Shown here in pieces: positions 8,171 through 15,985 of a DNA stretch of 31,369 nt. The stretch lies in assembly GCA_015257485.1 (NCBI GenBank), contig JABZKC010000007.1, positions 1 through 31,369 on the forward strand, read 5' to 3'. This DNA is from Nanosynbacter sp. GTDB lineage: Bacteria > Patescibacteriota > Saccharimonadia > Saccharimonadales > Saccharimonadaceae. Numbering within the stretch: position 1 is the first letter of the stretch; each line of letters starts with the position of its first letter. A model generated the notes under the pieces. The model ran no database searches. It was not told the DNA's origin and saw only the letters and a list, made by a program, of their open reading frames with translations. Position numbers and translations under genes: made by a program.

Positions 8171-8931
8171 TTTTTGACTCCTAAATTAAAGAGAGTTTCA
8201 GAATTTTCGGTAGTAATTTTCGCTACTTCCTCAAAATCCAGCCCAAGTTTTTCGGCTAACCATTTCGCTACATAGTAGACATTGGCCGGCTGATTGGTCT
8301 GGCCGCGCAGTGGCACGGGAGCGAGAAACGGCGCATCAGTTTCGAGTAAAATTCGCTCAATTGGTGGCATCGGTAAAGTAGAATAAGTGGCAAGACCGTT
8401 CACGCCGATATAAAAATCACGTTCGAGAGATTTACGGAGGTTTTTCTTGTTATCAGAGAAAGAATGCACGACACCACGGATTTTAGCAGAGGAAAAATTG
8501 TCCAAAATCGCAAAAAAGTCATCGAAAGCTTCACGAACATGAAAAATCAGTGGCAAATCTTCACGGATGGCGAGATCCAACATCTCTTCCAGAAGTCTCG
8601 CCTGGTCGAGCTTATCATTTTCGCCGTAATGATAGTCTAGGCCGACTTCTCCGATTGCGATTGGTCGATTTTGATGTTCAAATTGAACATCTTTTCTAGG
8701 CTTGTCAAATTCATTGGGGTGGATACCGTAGCTCCAGAAGAGTTTGGTAGGATTTTGAGCGGCGAATTTTGCAGCCTTGAAAGAATCTTCGTGATCAGTA
8801 CCGACACAAATCAGCTTTTCGACTTGTTTTTCGGCGCAGGCCGCAAGAGCCTGGACTTGTGCTTCCAGCGTATAAAAATCCAGGTCATGCAGATGACAAT
8901 GTGAATCGATAAGATACGCCGGCTGGGACAT
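8167..8931 (-). CDS. tatD: TatD family metal-dependent deoxyribonuclease
   Basis: TIM-barrel metal hydrolase of the TatD family, whose members act as 3'-5' nucleases on DNA. The 254 residues show the expected metal ligands in order: DSHCHL (His11, His13), GEVGLDY, FHVREA, VVHSFS and LLETDAPF. The length is typical for the family. The start codon follows AGGAGCTAAA, where the ribosome site overlaps the end of typA. The stop overlaps the desulfurase start in ATGA, so translation is coupled on both sides. The operon position does not itself suggest a role beyond general nucleic-acid turnover. Confidence 0.93.
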   Translation of the reverse strand: MSQPAYLIDSHCHLHDLDFYTLEAQVQALAACAEKQVEKLICVGTDHEDSFKAAKFAAQNPTKLFWSYGIHPNEFDKPRKDVQFEHQNRPIAIGEVGLDYHYGENDKLDQARLLEEMLDLAIREDLPLIFHVREAFDDFFAILDNFSSAKIRGVVHSFSDNKKNLRKSLERDFYIGVNGLATYSTLPMPPIERILLETDAPFLAPVPLRGQTNQPANVYYVAKWLAEKLGLDFEEVAKITTENSETLFNLGVKK

Positions 8932-8932
8932 T

Positions 8933-10771
8933 TTAGCTCCTAGCTTCGCGTTTTCGCTTGATTGGATCTAACTGGCGCTTGCGGAGACGTAGACTCTTCG
9001 GGGTGACTTCGAGTAGTTCATCGTCGAGGAGGAAGTCGAGACATTGCTCGAGGCTGAGATTGGTGTACGGAGTGAGCTGGATAGCCCCGTCGGAAGCGTG
9101 AGTACGCATATTGGTGAGTTGTTTTTCACGACAAACATTGATATCGATATCTTCTTTCTTGTTCGAAAGACCGACGATCATACCCTGATAAACAGGAACC
9201 TGTGGCGGAATAAAGAGAATACCACGAGCCTGCACCATGTCGAGAGCATAAGCGGTAGAAGTACCAGTTTCAAAAGAAATCAAAACACCATTACGTTCTG
9301 GCTTGTATTTACCTTCGACTGGACGGTAGCCCTTCGGAATAGAAGACATAATCACGGTACCCTTAGTATCGGTCATTAAGCTATTGCGAAGACCAATCAA
9401 GGCCGCGGTAGAAATTTCATAAGTGAAACGGACGGCGCCACCAGAGGTAATTTCTTGAGAAACAAGATCAGCCTTACGAATGCCGAGCTCTTGCGAAACC
9501 GCACCGACATATTCTGGAGTGACCTCAATAGTAAGGTCTTCAAATGGTTCACATTTTTTACCGTCGATTTCTTTATAGACCACTTCTGGACGGCCAGCTT
9601 CGAGTTCGTAACCTTCACGGCGCATAGTTTCGATTAGAACTGAAAGGTGAAGTTCACCACGACCAGAAACTTTGTAACCGAGACCGTCTTGGGCGATTTT
9701 CAAAGCGATATTAGTTTCGAGCTCCTTATGCAAACGATCGGAAATTTGACGGGAGGTAGTAAATTCGCCTTCTTGACCCTTGAGTGGACTAGTGTTTGGG
9801 CCAATATAGATACTGAGAGTAGGTGGTTCAAGCTCGATAGTTGGCAGAGCTTCAGGATTATCAAAGGCGGCAATGGTATCACCGATGCTAGCGCTTGGAA
9901 TACCAGTCACCGCGACGATATCGCCAGCAAAAGCTTCATTAACCTCTTCCTTGCCGAGACCACGATAGACGAAGATACGGTCAACTTTACCATTTTCGGT
10001 AGTGACTTCTGGCTCACCGTTAGTAAAATGGGTCTTCACGATCTTAATCGATTGACCATGCTTGATATTGCCACGGAAAATTTTACCAATGGCATATTTA
10101 CCAAGGTAATTATCAGAAGCAAGTGAAGCCACGAGAAGTTGCAGACCTTTTTCAGAATCGTCATCGACCTTCGGAGAAGGAATATCATTGATGATGGATT
10201 CAAAAATTACGTGCAGATCATCATCCAGATTTTCGGTCTTACCAGCACGACCATCACGCGCGATAGCATAATAGATTGGGTAATTAAGCTGAGATTCTTC
10301 GGTCGCAAGCTCCAAGAAAAGGTCTGAAATCTCGTCTTTCACTTCTTCGATACGAGCGGCTGGCTTGTCGATTTTATTAATAATTACAACTGGCTTTAAT
10401 TTAAGATCAAGGGCTTTTTTCAAAACGAATTTAGTCTGTGGCATTGGACCTTCTTGGGCGTCCACCACCAAAAGTACACCGTCGGCCATATTGAGAGTAC
10501 GTTCAACTTCACCAGAGAAGTCGGCGTGGCCCGGGGTATCGATAATATTAATTTTGTGATCGTGGTAATAGACCGAGGTTTGCTTGGCGGTAATAGTGAT
10601 ACCGCGCTCGTGTTCCTGGTCACCAGAGTCCATAATGAGAGTCTGGCTCATTTCGGCTTGATTATCACGGAAGGTATTAGATTGTTTCAAAAGTGCATCT
10701 ACCAGCGTCGTTTTACCGTGGTCAACGTGCGCGATGATTGCAACATTACGGATATTTTCTTTATTATTCAT
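8933..10771 (-). CDS. typA: Ribosome-associated GTPase TypA/BipA
   Basis: Translational GTPase of the EF-G/LepA type that binds the 70S ribosome and aids growth under stress and large-subunit assembly. The 612-residue protein has G1 AHVDHGKT (14-21), RGITIT (switch I), DTPGHADF (G3) and NKID (G4), then domain II and the BipA-specific C-terminal part rich in basic residues. The ATG at 10771 (MNNKENIRN) is chosen. A longer open frame upstream runs antisense through tRNA-Lys and past the promoter and is an artefact. AAGG lies about 5 bases before the ATG, and the predicted leader is about 20 nt. First gene of a four-gene operon with tatD, the desulfurase and mnmA. Confidence 0.96.
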   Translation of the reverse strand: MNNKENIRNVAIIAHVDHGKTTLVDALLKQSNTFRDNQAEMSQTLIMDSGDQEHERGITITAKQTSVYYHDHKINIIDTPGHADFSGEVERTLNMADGVLLVVDAQEGPMPQTKFVLKKALDLKLKPVVIINKIDKPAARIEEVKDEISDLFLELATEESQLNYPIYYAIARDGRAGKTENLDDDLHVIFESIINDIPSPKVDDDSEKGLQLLVASLASDNYLGKYAIGKIFRGNIKHGQSIKIVKTHFTNGEPEVTTENGKVDRIFVYRGLGKEEVNEAFAGDIVAVTGIPSASIGDTIAAFDNPEALPTIELEPPTLSIYIGPNTSPLKGQEGEFTTSRQISDRLHKELETNIALKIAQDGLGYKVSGRGELHLSVLIETMRREGYELEAGRPEVVYKEIDGKKCEPFEDLTIEVTPEYVGAVSQELGIRKADLVSQEITSGGAVRFTYEISTAALIGLRNSLMTDTKGTVIMSSIPKGYRPVEGKYKPERNGVLISFETGTSTAYALDMVQARGILFIPPQVPVYQGMIVGLSNKKEDIDINVCREKQLTNMRTHASDGAIQLTPYTNLSLEQCLDFLLDDELLEVTPKSLRLRKRQLDPIKRKREARS

Positions 10772-10796
10772 ATTGCCCTTATTTTTTACTCTGAAT

Positions 10797-10805
10797 ATTA
10801 TACCA
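10797..10805 (-). promoter_or_regulatory. Extended -10 promoter of the typA operon
   Basis: TGGTATAAT on the minus strand, the same nonamer as in front of alaS. No convincing -35 is seen (TCAAAA at the expected place). It lies only 8 bp from the -35 of the divergent tRNA-Lys promoter. Confidence 0.65.
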
Positions 10806-10813
10806 TATTTTGC

Positions 10814-10842
10814 TTGATTTTTTGAGAGGGTAGGCATATAAT
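10814..10842 (+). promoter_or_regulatory. Promoter of tRNA-Lys
   Basis: TTGATT (10814-10819), 17-bp spacer, TATAAT (10837-10842), 13 bases before the mature tRNA. A small AGAG-AATA-CTCT hairpin lies between them. Confidence 0.75.
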
Positions 10843-10855
10843 AAGAGAATACTCT

Positions 10856-10932
10856 GGGTCGGTAGCTCAGCAGGTTAGAGCACGGGCCTTTTAAGCCCGG
10901 TGTCGAGGGTTCGAGTCCCTCCCGACTCACCA
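10856..10932 (+). tRNA. tRNA-Lys (anticodon TTT), CCA encoded
   Basis: Full cloverleaf of 77 nt. The acceptor GGGTCGG pairs with CCGACTC. The D arm is GCTC...GAGC. The anticodon stem CGGGC/GCCCG encloses loop CTTTTAA (anticodon TTT). The T arm is GAGGG-TTCGAGT-CCCTC. Discriminator A and CCA are encoded. This tRNA is a substrate of the MnmA encoded in the neighbouring operon. Confidence 0.97.
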
Positions 10933-10952
10933 ACAGAGGAACCTTTAAAAAA

Positions 10953-10962
10953 ACTCAGGTTC
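10953..10962 (+). repeat. 10-bp inverted repeat, left flank of restriction island
   Basis: ACTCAGGTTC here is matched exactly by GAACCTGAGT at 19807-19816. One copy lies just outside each end of the restriction island. The left copy also pairs locally with GAACCT at 10939-10944 to form a small hairpin behind tRNA-Lys. Confidence 0.4.
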
Positions 10963-10978
10963 GAAAATGAAATTATAT

Positions 10979-11008
10979 GGTGATTTATATACGTAAATCA
11001 CCTTTTTT
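10979..11008 (+). terminator. Rho-independent terminator of tRNA-Lys
   Basis: Nine-base-pair stem GGTGATTTA / TAAATCACC with a 6-nt loop, followed by TTTTTT. It also separates the tRNA from the convergent end of hsdR. Confidence 0.85.
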
Positions 11009-11030
11009 GTGTATCAATTTCGAGTAGTCT

Positions 11031-14000
11031 TTAGATCGCTCCGAAGTATTTCTCGAAGAAGCTCACAAGTCGCTCAATAATGCCTTTCTTCTTACCAGAG
11101 CGATTACTATCGCCAAAGCGCGACATAGCTGGCATAATGCGGTCTACGTCGGTGCCTGTGGTCTTAAATACGCCGTCGCGGAATGAGTTAGAGATAAGCC
11201 TTCTAGTTTCTGCAGGACTTAAATTATTGTCCTCGATAATCTTAGTAAGTTCATTTTCGCGTTCGGCGTTGATAAAGCGTTGCCATGCGTCGTGGATCTC
11301 GCCATTCTCATGTAAAGAGTAGAGATTGATGAAGTCGTGGATGAGTTCCTTCTTGCTTCTGAGCTCGATACTTGCGTCGACGGCCTTGTCGATACTCGTA
11401 AGGATGTCCTTATTCTCGCAGTTCGATTCGTGATATTTAGTGACGAGTGCGAGAATGTAATCAACATTAACTTCGGCTTGGCGCACGAGTTCAATTTCGA
11501 ATACCAGATCGTCATTTACGTCTTCTTTTTCGGCTTGACTAGATGGACGAAGTTCTTGGTACAAGTCGAGGTATTCGCTCTGATAGTTTTGTAGATCTCT
11601 TGGCGACAAGATATCTTCTTGCTCGAACCTATCGAACGATGTGAGAATATTGCGCATCCTTAGGATCTTGCCAAAGAGCTTGATGAAGTCTTTCTGGTTT
11701 TGCTCACCCTCGATGCGTTCGCCAAGTGGGAACTTTTCGGAAAGCTCGGCGATTAATTCGGTATAACCAACTTTGTGTTCACCATTTTCGTCATAGCCAT
11801 TAACATATTCGTTGTAGCTCTTTAGAAGTACTATGCCACTTGCGTCGCGATCGCCAAATAGGCCGATTGCTTCATCAACTTTTTCGGCTAAATTTCGGAA
11901 ACAAATGATGTTGCCGAATTGCTTAACCGAGTTGAGAATGCGGTTCGTGCGTGAAAACGCTTGAACCAAGCCATGCATCTTTAGTTCTTTGTCCACCCAG
12001 AGTGTATTGAGCGTCGTAGCATCAAAGCCGGTTAGGAACATATTCACGACGATAAGCAGGTCTATTTCGCGGTTCTTTACGCGTAGCGACAAGTCTTTGT
12101 AATAATTCTGGAACGAATCGGAAGATGTATCGTAATTCGTATTGAAGTTTCTATTATAGTCGGAGATAGCTGACTCTAGGAAGTTGCGCGATGACTGGTC
12201 CATTCCAGTAACATCTAAATCTTCGTCAAAGATGAAGCCTTCTTCTGGATCGTCTTCATTTGCGGCGAAACTGAAAATAGTTGCGATTTTGAGCGAGTTG
12301 TTTCTCTCAGCTAACTGTTTCTTAAACTCAGTGTAGTATTTCATTGCGGCCGGAATGGACGCGACAGCAAGGATTGAGTTAAAACCATTCATTCTGCCAA
12401 GTAATGTTTCGCGCTTCGAGTCGCCGAACCTTACGACATCGGCTACATTCATTGTGCGATTAAAGTTGTAGAACTGATTTCTTTTTGTCTTCTGGTCGAA
12501 ATGGTCGAGAATATATGAAATGACCATGGAAACGCGTTCGTCACTAAGCAATGCATGTTCGCGATCGATGCTACTTACTTGCTTATCGGCGATATCGTCC
12601 TTTTCTTTGACGGTATTGATATAATCAATGCGGAATGGTAGTACATTTTTGTCATTAATGGCGTCTACGATCGTGTACGTGTGGAGCTTATCACCAAAGG
12701 CTTGTTCTGTCGTTCTGAGCATTGGATTGCCGCTGTTGCCGGCGTTAGATGCGAAAATAGGTGTACCAGTAAAGCCAAATAGGTGATAATTCTTAAAAGC
12801 CTTAGCGATTGCAGTATGCATATCACCAAATTGTGAGCGGTGGCATTCGTCGAAAATAATTACGACGTGCTTATTATATATGTCGTGTTCCGGGTTCTTT
12901 TTAGTAAATACACCGAGTTTTTGGATTGTCGTGACAATAATGCGTGAATTATCCGATTCGAGTTGTTTCTGAAGAACGCGCGTTGAAGTATTGCCATCTG
13001 CGGCACCTTTCTCGAAGCGGTCGTATTCTTTCATTGTCTGATAATCTAAGTCTTTGCGATCTACTACGAACAGAACCTTATCGATATACGGCATCTTTGC
13101 TACGAGCTGAGCAGTCTTAAAGCTTGTAAGTGTCTTACCTGAGCCAGTAGTGTGCCAAATATAACCACCAGCGGCCGTTGTACCGAGCTTTTTGTAGTTA
13201 GTTGAGGTCTCTATGCGGTTGATGATTCTTTCGGTTGCTACGATCTGATACGGGCGCATTACGAGTAGCTTGTTATCTGTATCGAATACACAGTAGCGCG
13301 TCAAGATATTTAGAATCGTATGCTTTGAGAAGAATGTTTTCGTAAAGTCTACCAAATCCGGAATGGTCTTGTTCTTGGCGTCGGCCCAGTAGCTTGTAAA
13401 TTCAAAGCTGTTGCTCGTCTTCTTGGATTTCTTACGACCGGCTTCGCCAAGTTCCTTAATATGACTTTCACGTGTCGTGTTTGAATAGTATTTCGTATGA
13501 GTTCCGTTAGAAATTACGAAAATTTGAACGTATTCAAAAAGACCACTACCAGCGAAGAAACTCTCACGTGAGTAGCGTTTGATTTGGTTGAAAGCTTCGC
13601 GGAGTCTTACGCCGCGTCGCTTTAGCTCGATATGAACGAGGGGAAGCCCATTGACGAGAATTGTGACGTCGTAGCGATTATCGTGTTCGGCGCCTTCATC
13701 TCTACTGATAGTGTATTGATTAATGACTTGTAGGCTATTGTTATGAATATTCTTTTTATCGAGCAGGCGAATATTCTGTGTATGGCCATCCTCTGCGCGG
13801 AACGATATCGCGGTATCTTTTTCTTGGATCTTACGAGTTTTCTCGACAATGCCTTCAGAATTGCCGACAATATTTTCATAGAAGAATCGTTGCCACTCAC
13901 TATCAGAAAAGATATAATTGTTTAGTTTCTGAAGCTGGATTCGTAAATTGTCTTCGAGATCGTGAGCGTTATGGATCTGCAGATATTCGTATCCTTGCTC

Positions 14001-14132
14001 CTGCAAGTTCTGTATTAGTTCGCGTTCAAGCTCGGCTTCGCTCTGGTAAGCCGTGTATTTCTTATCATCAGGTTTGTATTCAGCGAGGACTGTAGAGACT
14101 TCGCTTTCCGCAATCATATTAAACCTACTCAT
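11031..14132 (-). CDS. hsdR: Type I restriction enzyme, R subunit
   Basis: Motor and nuclease subunit that translocates DNA and cleaves unmethylated DNA in complex with HsdM and HsdS. The 1033-residue protein has an N-terminal PD-(D/E)xK nuclease (Asp155, Glu169-x-Lys171 in HIELKRRG), close in position to the EcoR124I residues. Walker A TTGSGKT (328-334), DECH (428-431) and the FGFTGTP motif follow, then the second helicase domain and a C-terminal assembly region. The start overlaps the fic stop by eight bases (ATGAGTAG), with GGAGG six bases before the ATG. It is thus expressed with fic from the operator-covered promoter at 15315-15344, apart from hsdM and hsdS. It appears intact. Confidence 0.96.
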   Translation of the reverse strand: MSRFNMIAESEVSTVLAEYKPDDKKYTAYQSEAELERELIQNLQEQGYEYLQIHNAHDLEDNLRIQLQKLNNYIFSDSEWQRFFYENIVGNSEGIVEKTRKIQEKDTAISFRAEDGHTQNIRLLDKKNIHNNSLQVINQYTISRDEGAEHDNRYDVTILVNGLPLVHIELKRRGVRLREAFNQIKRYSRESFFAGSGLFEYVQIFVISNGTHTKYYSNTTRESHIKELGEAGRKKSKKTSNSFEFTSYWADAKNKTIPDLVDFTKTFFSKHTILNILTRYCVFDTDNKLLVMRPYQIVATERIINRIETSTNYKKLGTTAAGGYIWHTTGSGKTLTSFKTAQLVAKMPYIDKVLFVVDRKDLDYQTMKEYDRFEKGAADGNTSTRVLQKQLESDNSRIIVTTIQKLGVFTKKNPEHDIYNKHVVIIFDECHRSQFGDMHTAIAKAFKNYHLFGFTGTPIFASNAGNSGNPMLRTTEQAFGDKLHTYTIVDAINDKNVLPFRIDYINTVKEKDDIADKQVSSIDREHALLSDERVSMVISYILDHFDQKTKRNQFYNFNRTMNVADVVRFGDSKRETLLGRMNGFNSILAVASIPAAMKYYTEFKKQLAERNNSLKIATIFSFAANEDDPEEGFIFDEDLDVTGMDQSSRNFLESAISDYNRNFNTNYDTSSDSFQNYYKDLSLRVKNREIDLLIVVNMFLTGFDATTLNTLWVDKELKMHGLVQAFSRTNRILNSVKQFGNIICFRNLAEKVDEAIGLFGDRDASGIVLLKSYNEYVNGYDENGEHKVGYTELIAELSEKFPLGERIEGEQNQKDFIKLFGKILRMRNILTSFDRFEQEDILSPRDLQNYQSEYLDLYQELRPSSQAEKEDVNDDLVFEIELVRQAEVNVDYILALVTKYHESNCENKDILTSIDKAVDASIELRSKKELIHDFINLYSLHENGEIHDAWQRFINAERENELTKIIEDNNLSPAETRRLISNSFRDGVFKTTGTDVDRIMPAMSRFGDSNRSGKKKGIIERLVSFFEKYFGAI

Positions 14133-15285
14133 TTTTTGCCTCCGCTTCTTCGCTGAATAAGTTTAGATATTCTCTATATACCCATTTTTGCGCATACGGC
14201 TTATCACCAGTTTTTATCGGCTCCAATATGCCCATATCTTTCATGCGATCAATTGCTTTATATACTCCGCTTTGTTGATATCCGGTCCATTTTTGGATAT
14301 CGGAAACCCCCACGATTGGCATTTTATATAATCCAGTTAATATCTTGAGGGTAGCTTCTGATGCTATACGATTGAGTTTTTGAACTTTCATCATATCTCT
14401 TTCACGTAGTTTCGTAATTTTTGCGCACGTTACGATGGCAGAATTAGCAATTTCAATTACACCATCAAGGAAGAAGTCAACCCATTCTTCTACTTCGCCA
14501 TTATGGTAACCGTTAAGCCGAGAGTAATAAACTTCTTGATATTTCTTAAAGTAAGATGACAAGTATAAAACTGGCGATTCTAGTAACTTTTGTTGCCATA
14601 AATACATCGCAACAAGCATACGACCAGTTCTACCATTTCCATCATTGAACGGGTGAATAGTCTCAAACTGAGAGTGAATGAGTGCTGTTTTTATCAGTGG
14701 CAGATAGTCGTCTTTGTCGGAGTTGATAAATAATTCTAAATCACCAAGTGAGCGTTTCATTTCAACAACGGTTGGTGGAACATATTTAGCGTTATCTGGG
14801 CGCGTTCCACTAACCCAGTTTTGTTTTTTGCGAAATTCTCCAGGGTAAGAGAACTGTGTTGATCTTGCATCCTGCATTAGTTTTTTGTGAAGTTCCTTGA
14901 TAAATCTTAGGCTAAATGGAAATTCTTCGATTCGTTTTAGACCGTAGTTTAAGGCTTTAATGTAGTGCAAAATATCATCAACGTCTTGTGGAAGATCGAC
15001 ACTCGGTTCGACATTCTCCCTCTCAATCGAGTCCATCATTGTTGCGTTCGTTCCTTCGATTTGACTTGAAGACGATGCGTCCTTCCTAAGAAACATTAAG
15101 ATGAACCAATCTTTATCTGGTAGTAACTCTGTGATGCCATCGAGTTTACCGAGGACGCGCATAGCTTCTGAATGTTTTTTGATCAGTTGATCACTAAAAA
15201 CAAACTTGTCCTTTGGTGGAAAAGGTTCAGGGGTAAAAGCCTTGTATCCCTCTGGTTGACTTATGTATTTTCCAACACTATTCAT
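14125..15285 (-). CDS. Fic-domain protein with C-terminal winged helix
   Basis: Fic proteins transfer AMP (or a related group) to target proteins. The full active-site motif HPFNDGNGRTGR lies at 211-222. An upstream SSQIEG (73-78) fits the (S/T)xxxE(G/N) inhibitory helix, so the enzyme should be self-inhibited by its N-terminal part (class II). Residues about 310-357 look like a winged helix-turn-helix (VSDIQKWTGYQQSGVYKAID), suggesting DNA binding. The start at ATG 15285 (MNSVGKY, 386 residues) is chosen over 15324, because the longer frame begins upstream of the predicted transcription start, inside the operators. The gene precedes and overlaps hsdR. Fic-type genes are often found within type I restriction loci. 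Autoregulation by the winged helix is inference. Confidence 0.93.
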   Translation of the reverse strand: MNSVGKYISQPEGYKAFTPEPFPPKDKFVFSDQLIKKHSEAMRVLGKLDGITELLPDKDWFILMFLRKDASSSSQIEGTNATMMDSIERENVEPSVDLPQDVDDILHYIKALNYGLKRIEEFPFSLRFIKELHKKLMQDARSTQFSYPGEFRKKQNWVSGTRPDNAKYVPPTVVEMKRSLGDLELFINSDKDDYLPLIKTALIHSQFETIHPFNDGNGRTGRMLVAMYLWQQKLLESPVLYLSSYFKKYQEVYYSRLNGYHNGEVEEWVDFFLDGVIEIANSAIVTCAKITKLRERDMMKVQKLNRIASEATLKILTGLYKMPIVGVSDIQKWTGYQQSGVYKAIDRMKDMGILEPIKTGDKPYAQKWVYREYLNLFSEEAEAKNE

Positions 15286-15358
15286 ATCGTGGAACTTTCT
15301 TTTTACTTTTCCACATTTTATCATAAATCGTGGAAGTTTGTCAAGATTTTTCCACGAT
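15286..15358. promoter_or_regulatory. Four-half-site operator over the fic-hsdR promoter
   Basis: Two inverted repeats GTGGAA-N14-TTCCAC lie at 15289-15314 and 15330-15355. The half-sites therefore start at 15289, 15309, 15330 and 15350, spaced 20, 21 and 20 bp (two helical turns each) in alternating orientation. Three of the four extend to the nonamer ATCGTGGAA / TTCCACGAT. The right repeat encloses the -35 box, and the left begins next to the -10 and spans the predicted start. All four would face the same side of the helix. Confidence 0.8.
15315..15344 (-). promoter_or_regulatory. Promoter of fic-hsdR
   Basis: Consensus TTGACA (15339-15344), 18-bp spacer, TAAAAT (15315-15320) with a TGA extension. 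The predicted start is near 15308, leaving a leader of about 23 nt before the fic ATG. Confidence 0.8.
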
Positions 15359-15388
15359 TTTTAACGTAAGGATTATAGTCAGATGGCA

Positions 15389-15985
15389 CTATTTTTCTGA
15401 AAAGGTAAGCAGTTTGTCACGGTAATATTCATATTGCTTGTGGCGCGCTTTGATCTCGGCAGGAAGGCCGGACTTGAAACTTTCGCATATTTCGCTCAGG
15501 TTATTTAGCACTTTTATTATTGATTCTTGTTGTTCTGCGCTCGGGACAATTACTTTTATCGAACCCATCACATTACTCATGAGCTTCGGGTTGCCCATTC
15601 CTGAATTGACGTGCTTTTTAGCTTCTACACTCAACGCATAATACAGGTAATCGTTTAGAATATCTTCTTCTTTAATCTTTAGTAAGCCGCATACATTTGT
15701 AACGCTAAACTTGCCGCTCCTGCGGAATACGGTGCCAGCATTGGCGCCATCCGTAGTCCAGGTTAAGTATTCGCCGTCGTACTTATATGTATTGATCTTA
15801 CCCAATATGCCGTCATTCTCAGTCTGTGACGAATAGACCGGATAATCGCCTGCGTTGTCTTTTATGAAGTCCTTGGACATCACGATACCGCGAGATATAT
15901 CGCAAAGGTCTTCAATCTTGGCAATATAGTAACCAAAGATGTATTGACGTAGCTTAGCTACTCCTCTCTCTCTCGATGCCGGCAC
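15389..15985 (-). CDS. Third HsdS target-recognition unit, out of frame with hsdS
   Basis: A single target-recognition domain (IEDLCDISRGIVMSKDF onwards) with a C-terminal conserved region KARHKQYEYYRDKLLTF like the two in the upstream hsdS. The 198-residue frame overlaps hsdS by 32 bp. Its only start is a GTG inside the hsdS coding end, and no good ribosome site is visible. The frame change lies at a (GA)5G tract. It could be a separate half-specificity subunit able to dimerise, or the third unit of an HsdS split by a frameshift. Adding one GA unit, or losing two, would join both frames. The domain itself shows no other damage. Confidence 0.8.
   Translation of the reverse strand: MPASRERGVAKLRQYIFGYYIAKIEDLCDISRGIVMSKDFIKDNAGDYPVYSSQTENDGILGKINTYKYDGEYLTWTTDGANAGTVFRRSGKFSVTNVCGLLKIKEEDILNDYLYYALSVEAKKHVNSGMGNPKLMSNVMGSIKVIVPSAEQQESIIKVLNNLSEICESFKSGLPAEIKARHKQYEYYRDKLLTFSEK

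Noticed and set aside
9044..10825. Several plus-strand frames opposite typA, and similar ones opposite pepN, hsdR and hsdM
   Set aside because: They are shadows of strong coding frames, with no start signals or recognisable motifs.
10772..10933. 54-residue N-terminal extension of typA with a REGLEPSTPGL-like sequence
   Set aside because: It is the antisense translation of tRNA-Lys and of the typA promoter. The REGLEPxTPGL string is a known artefact of frames running across tRNA genes.
15286..15324. 13-residue longer Fic start (MIKCGK...)
   Set aside because: It is coded by the operator and the -10 box, upstream of the predicted transcription start.
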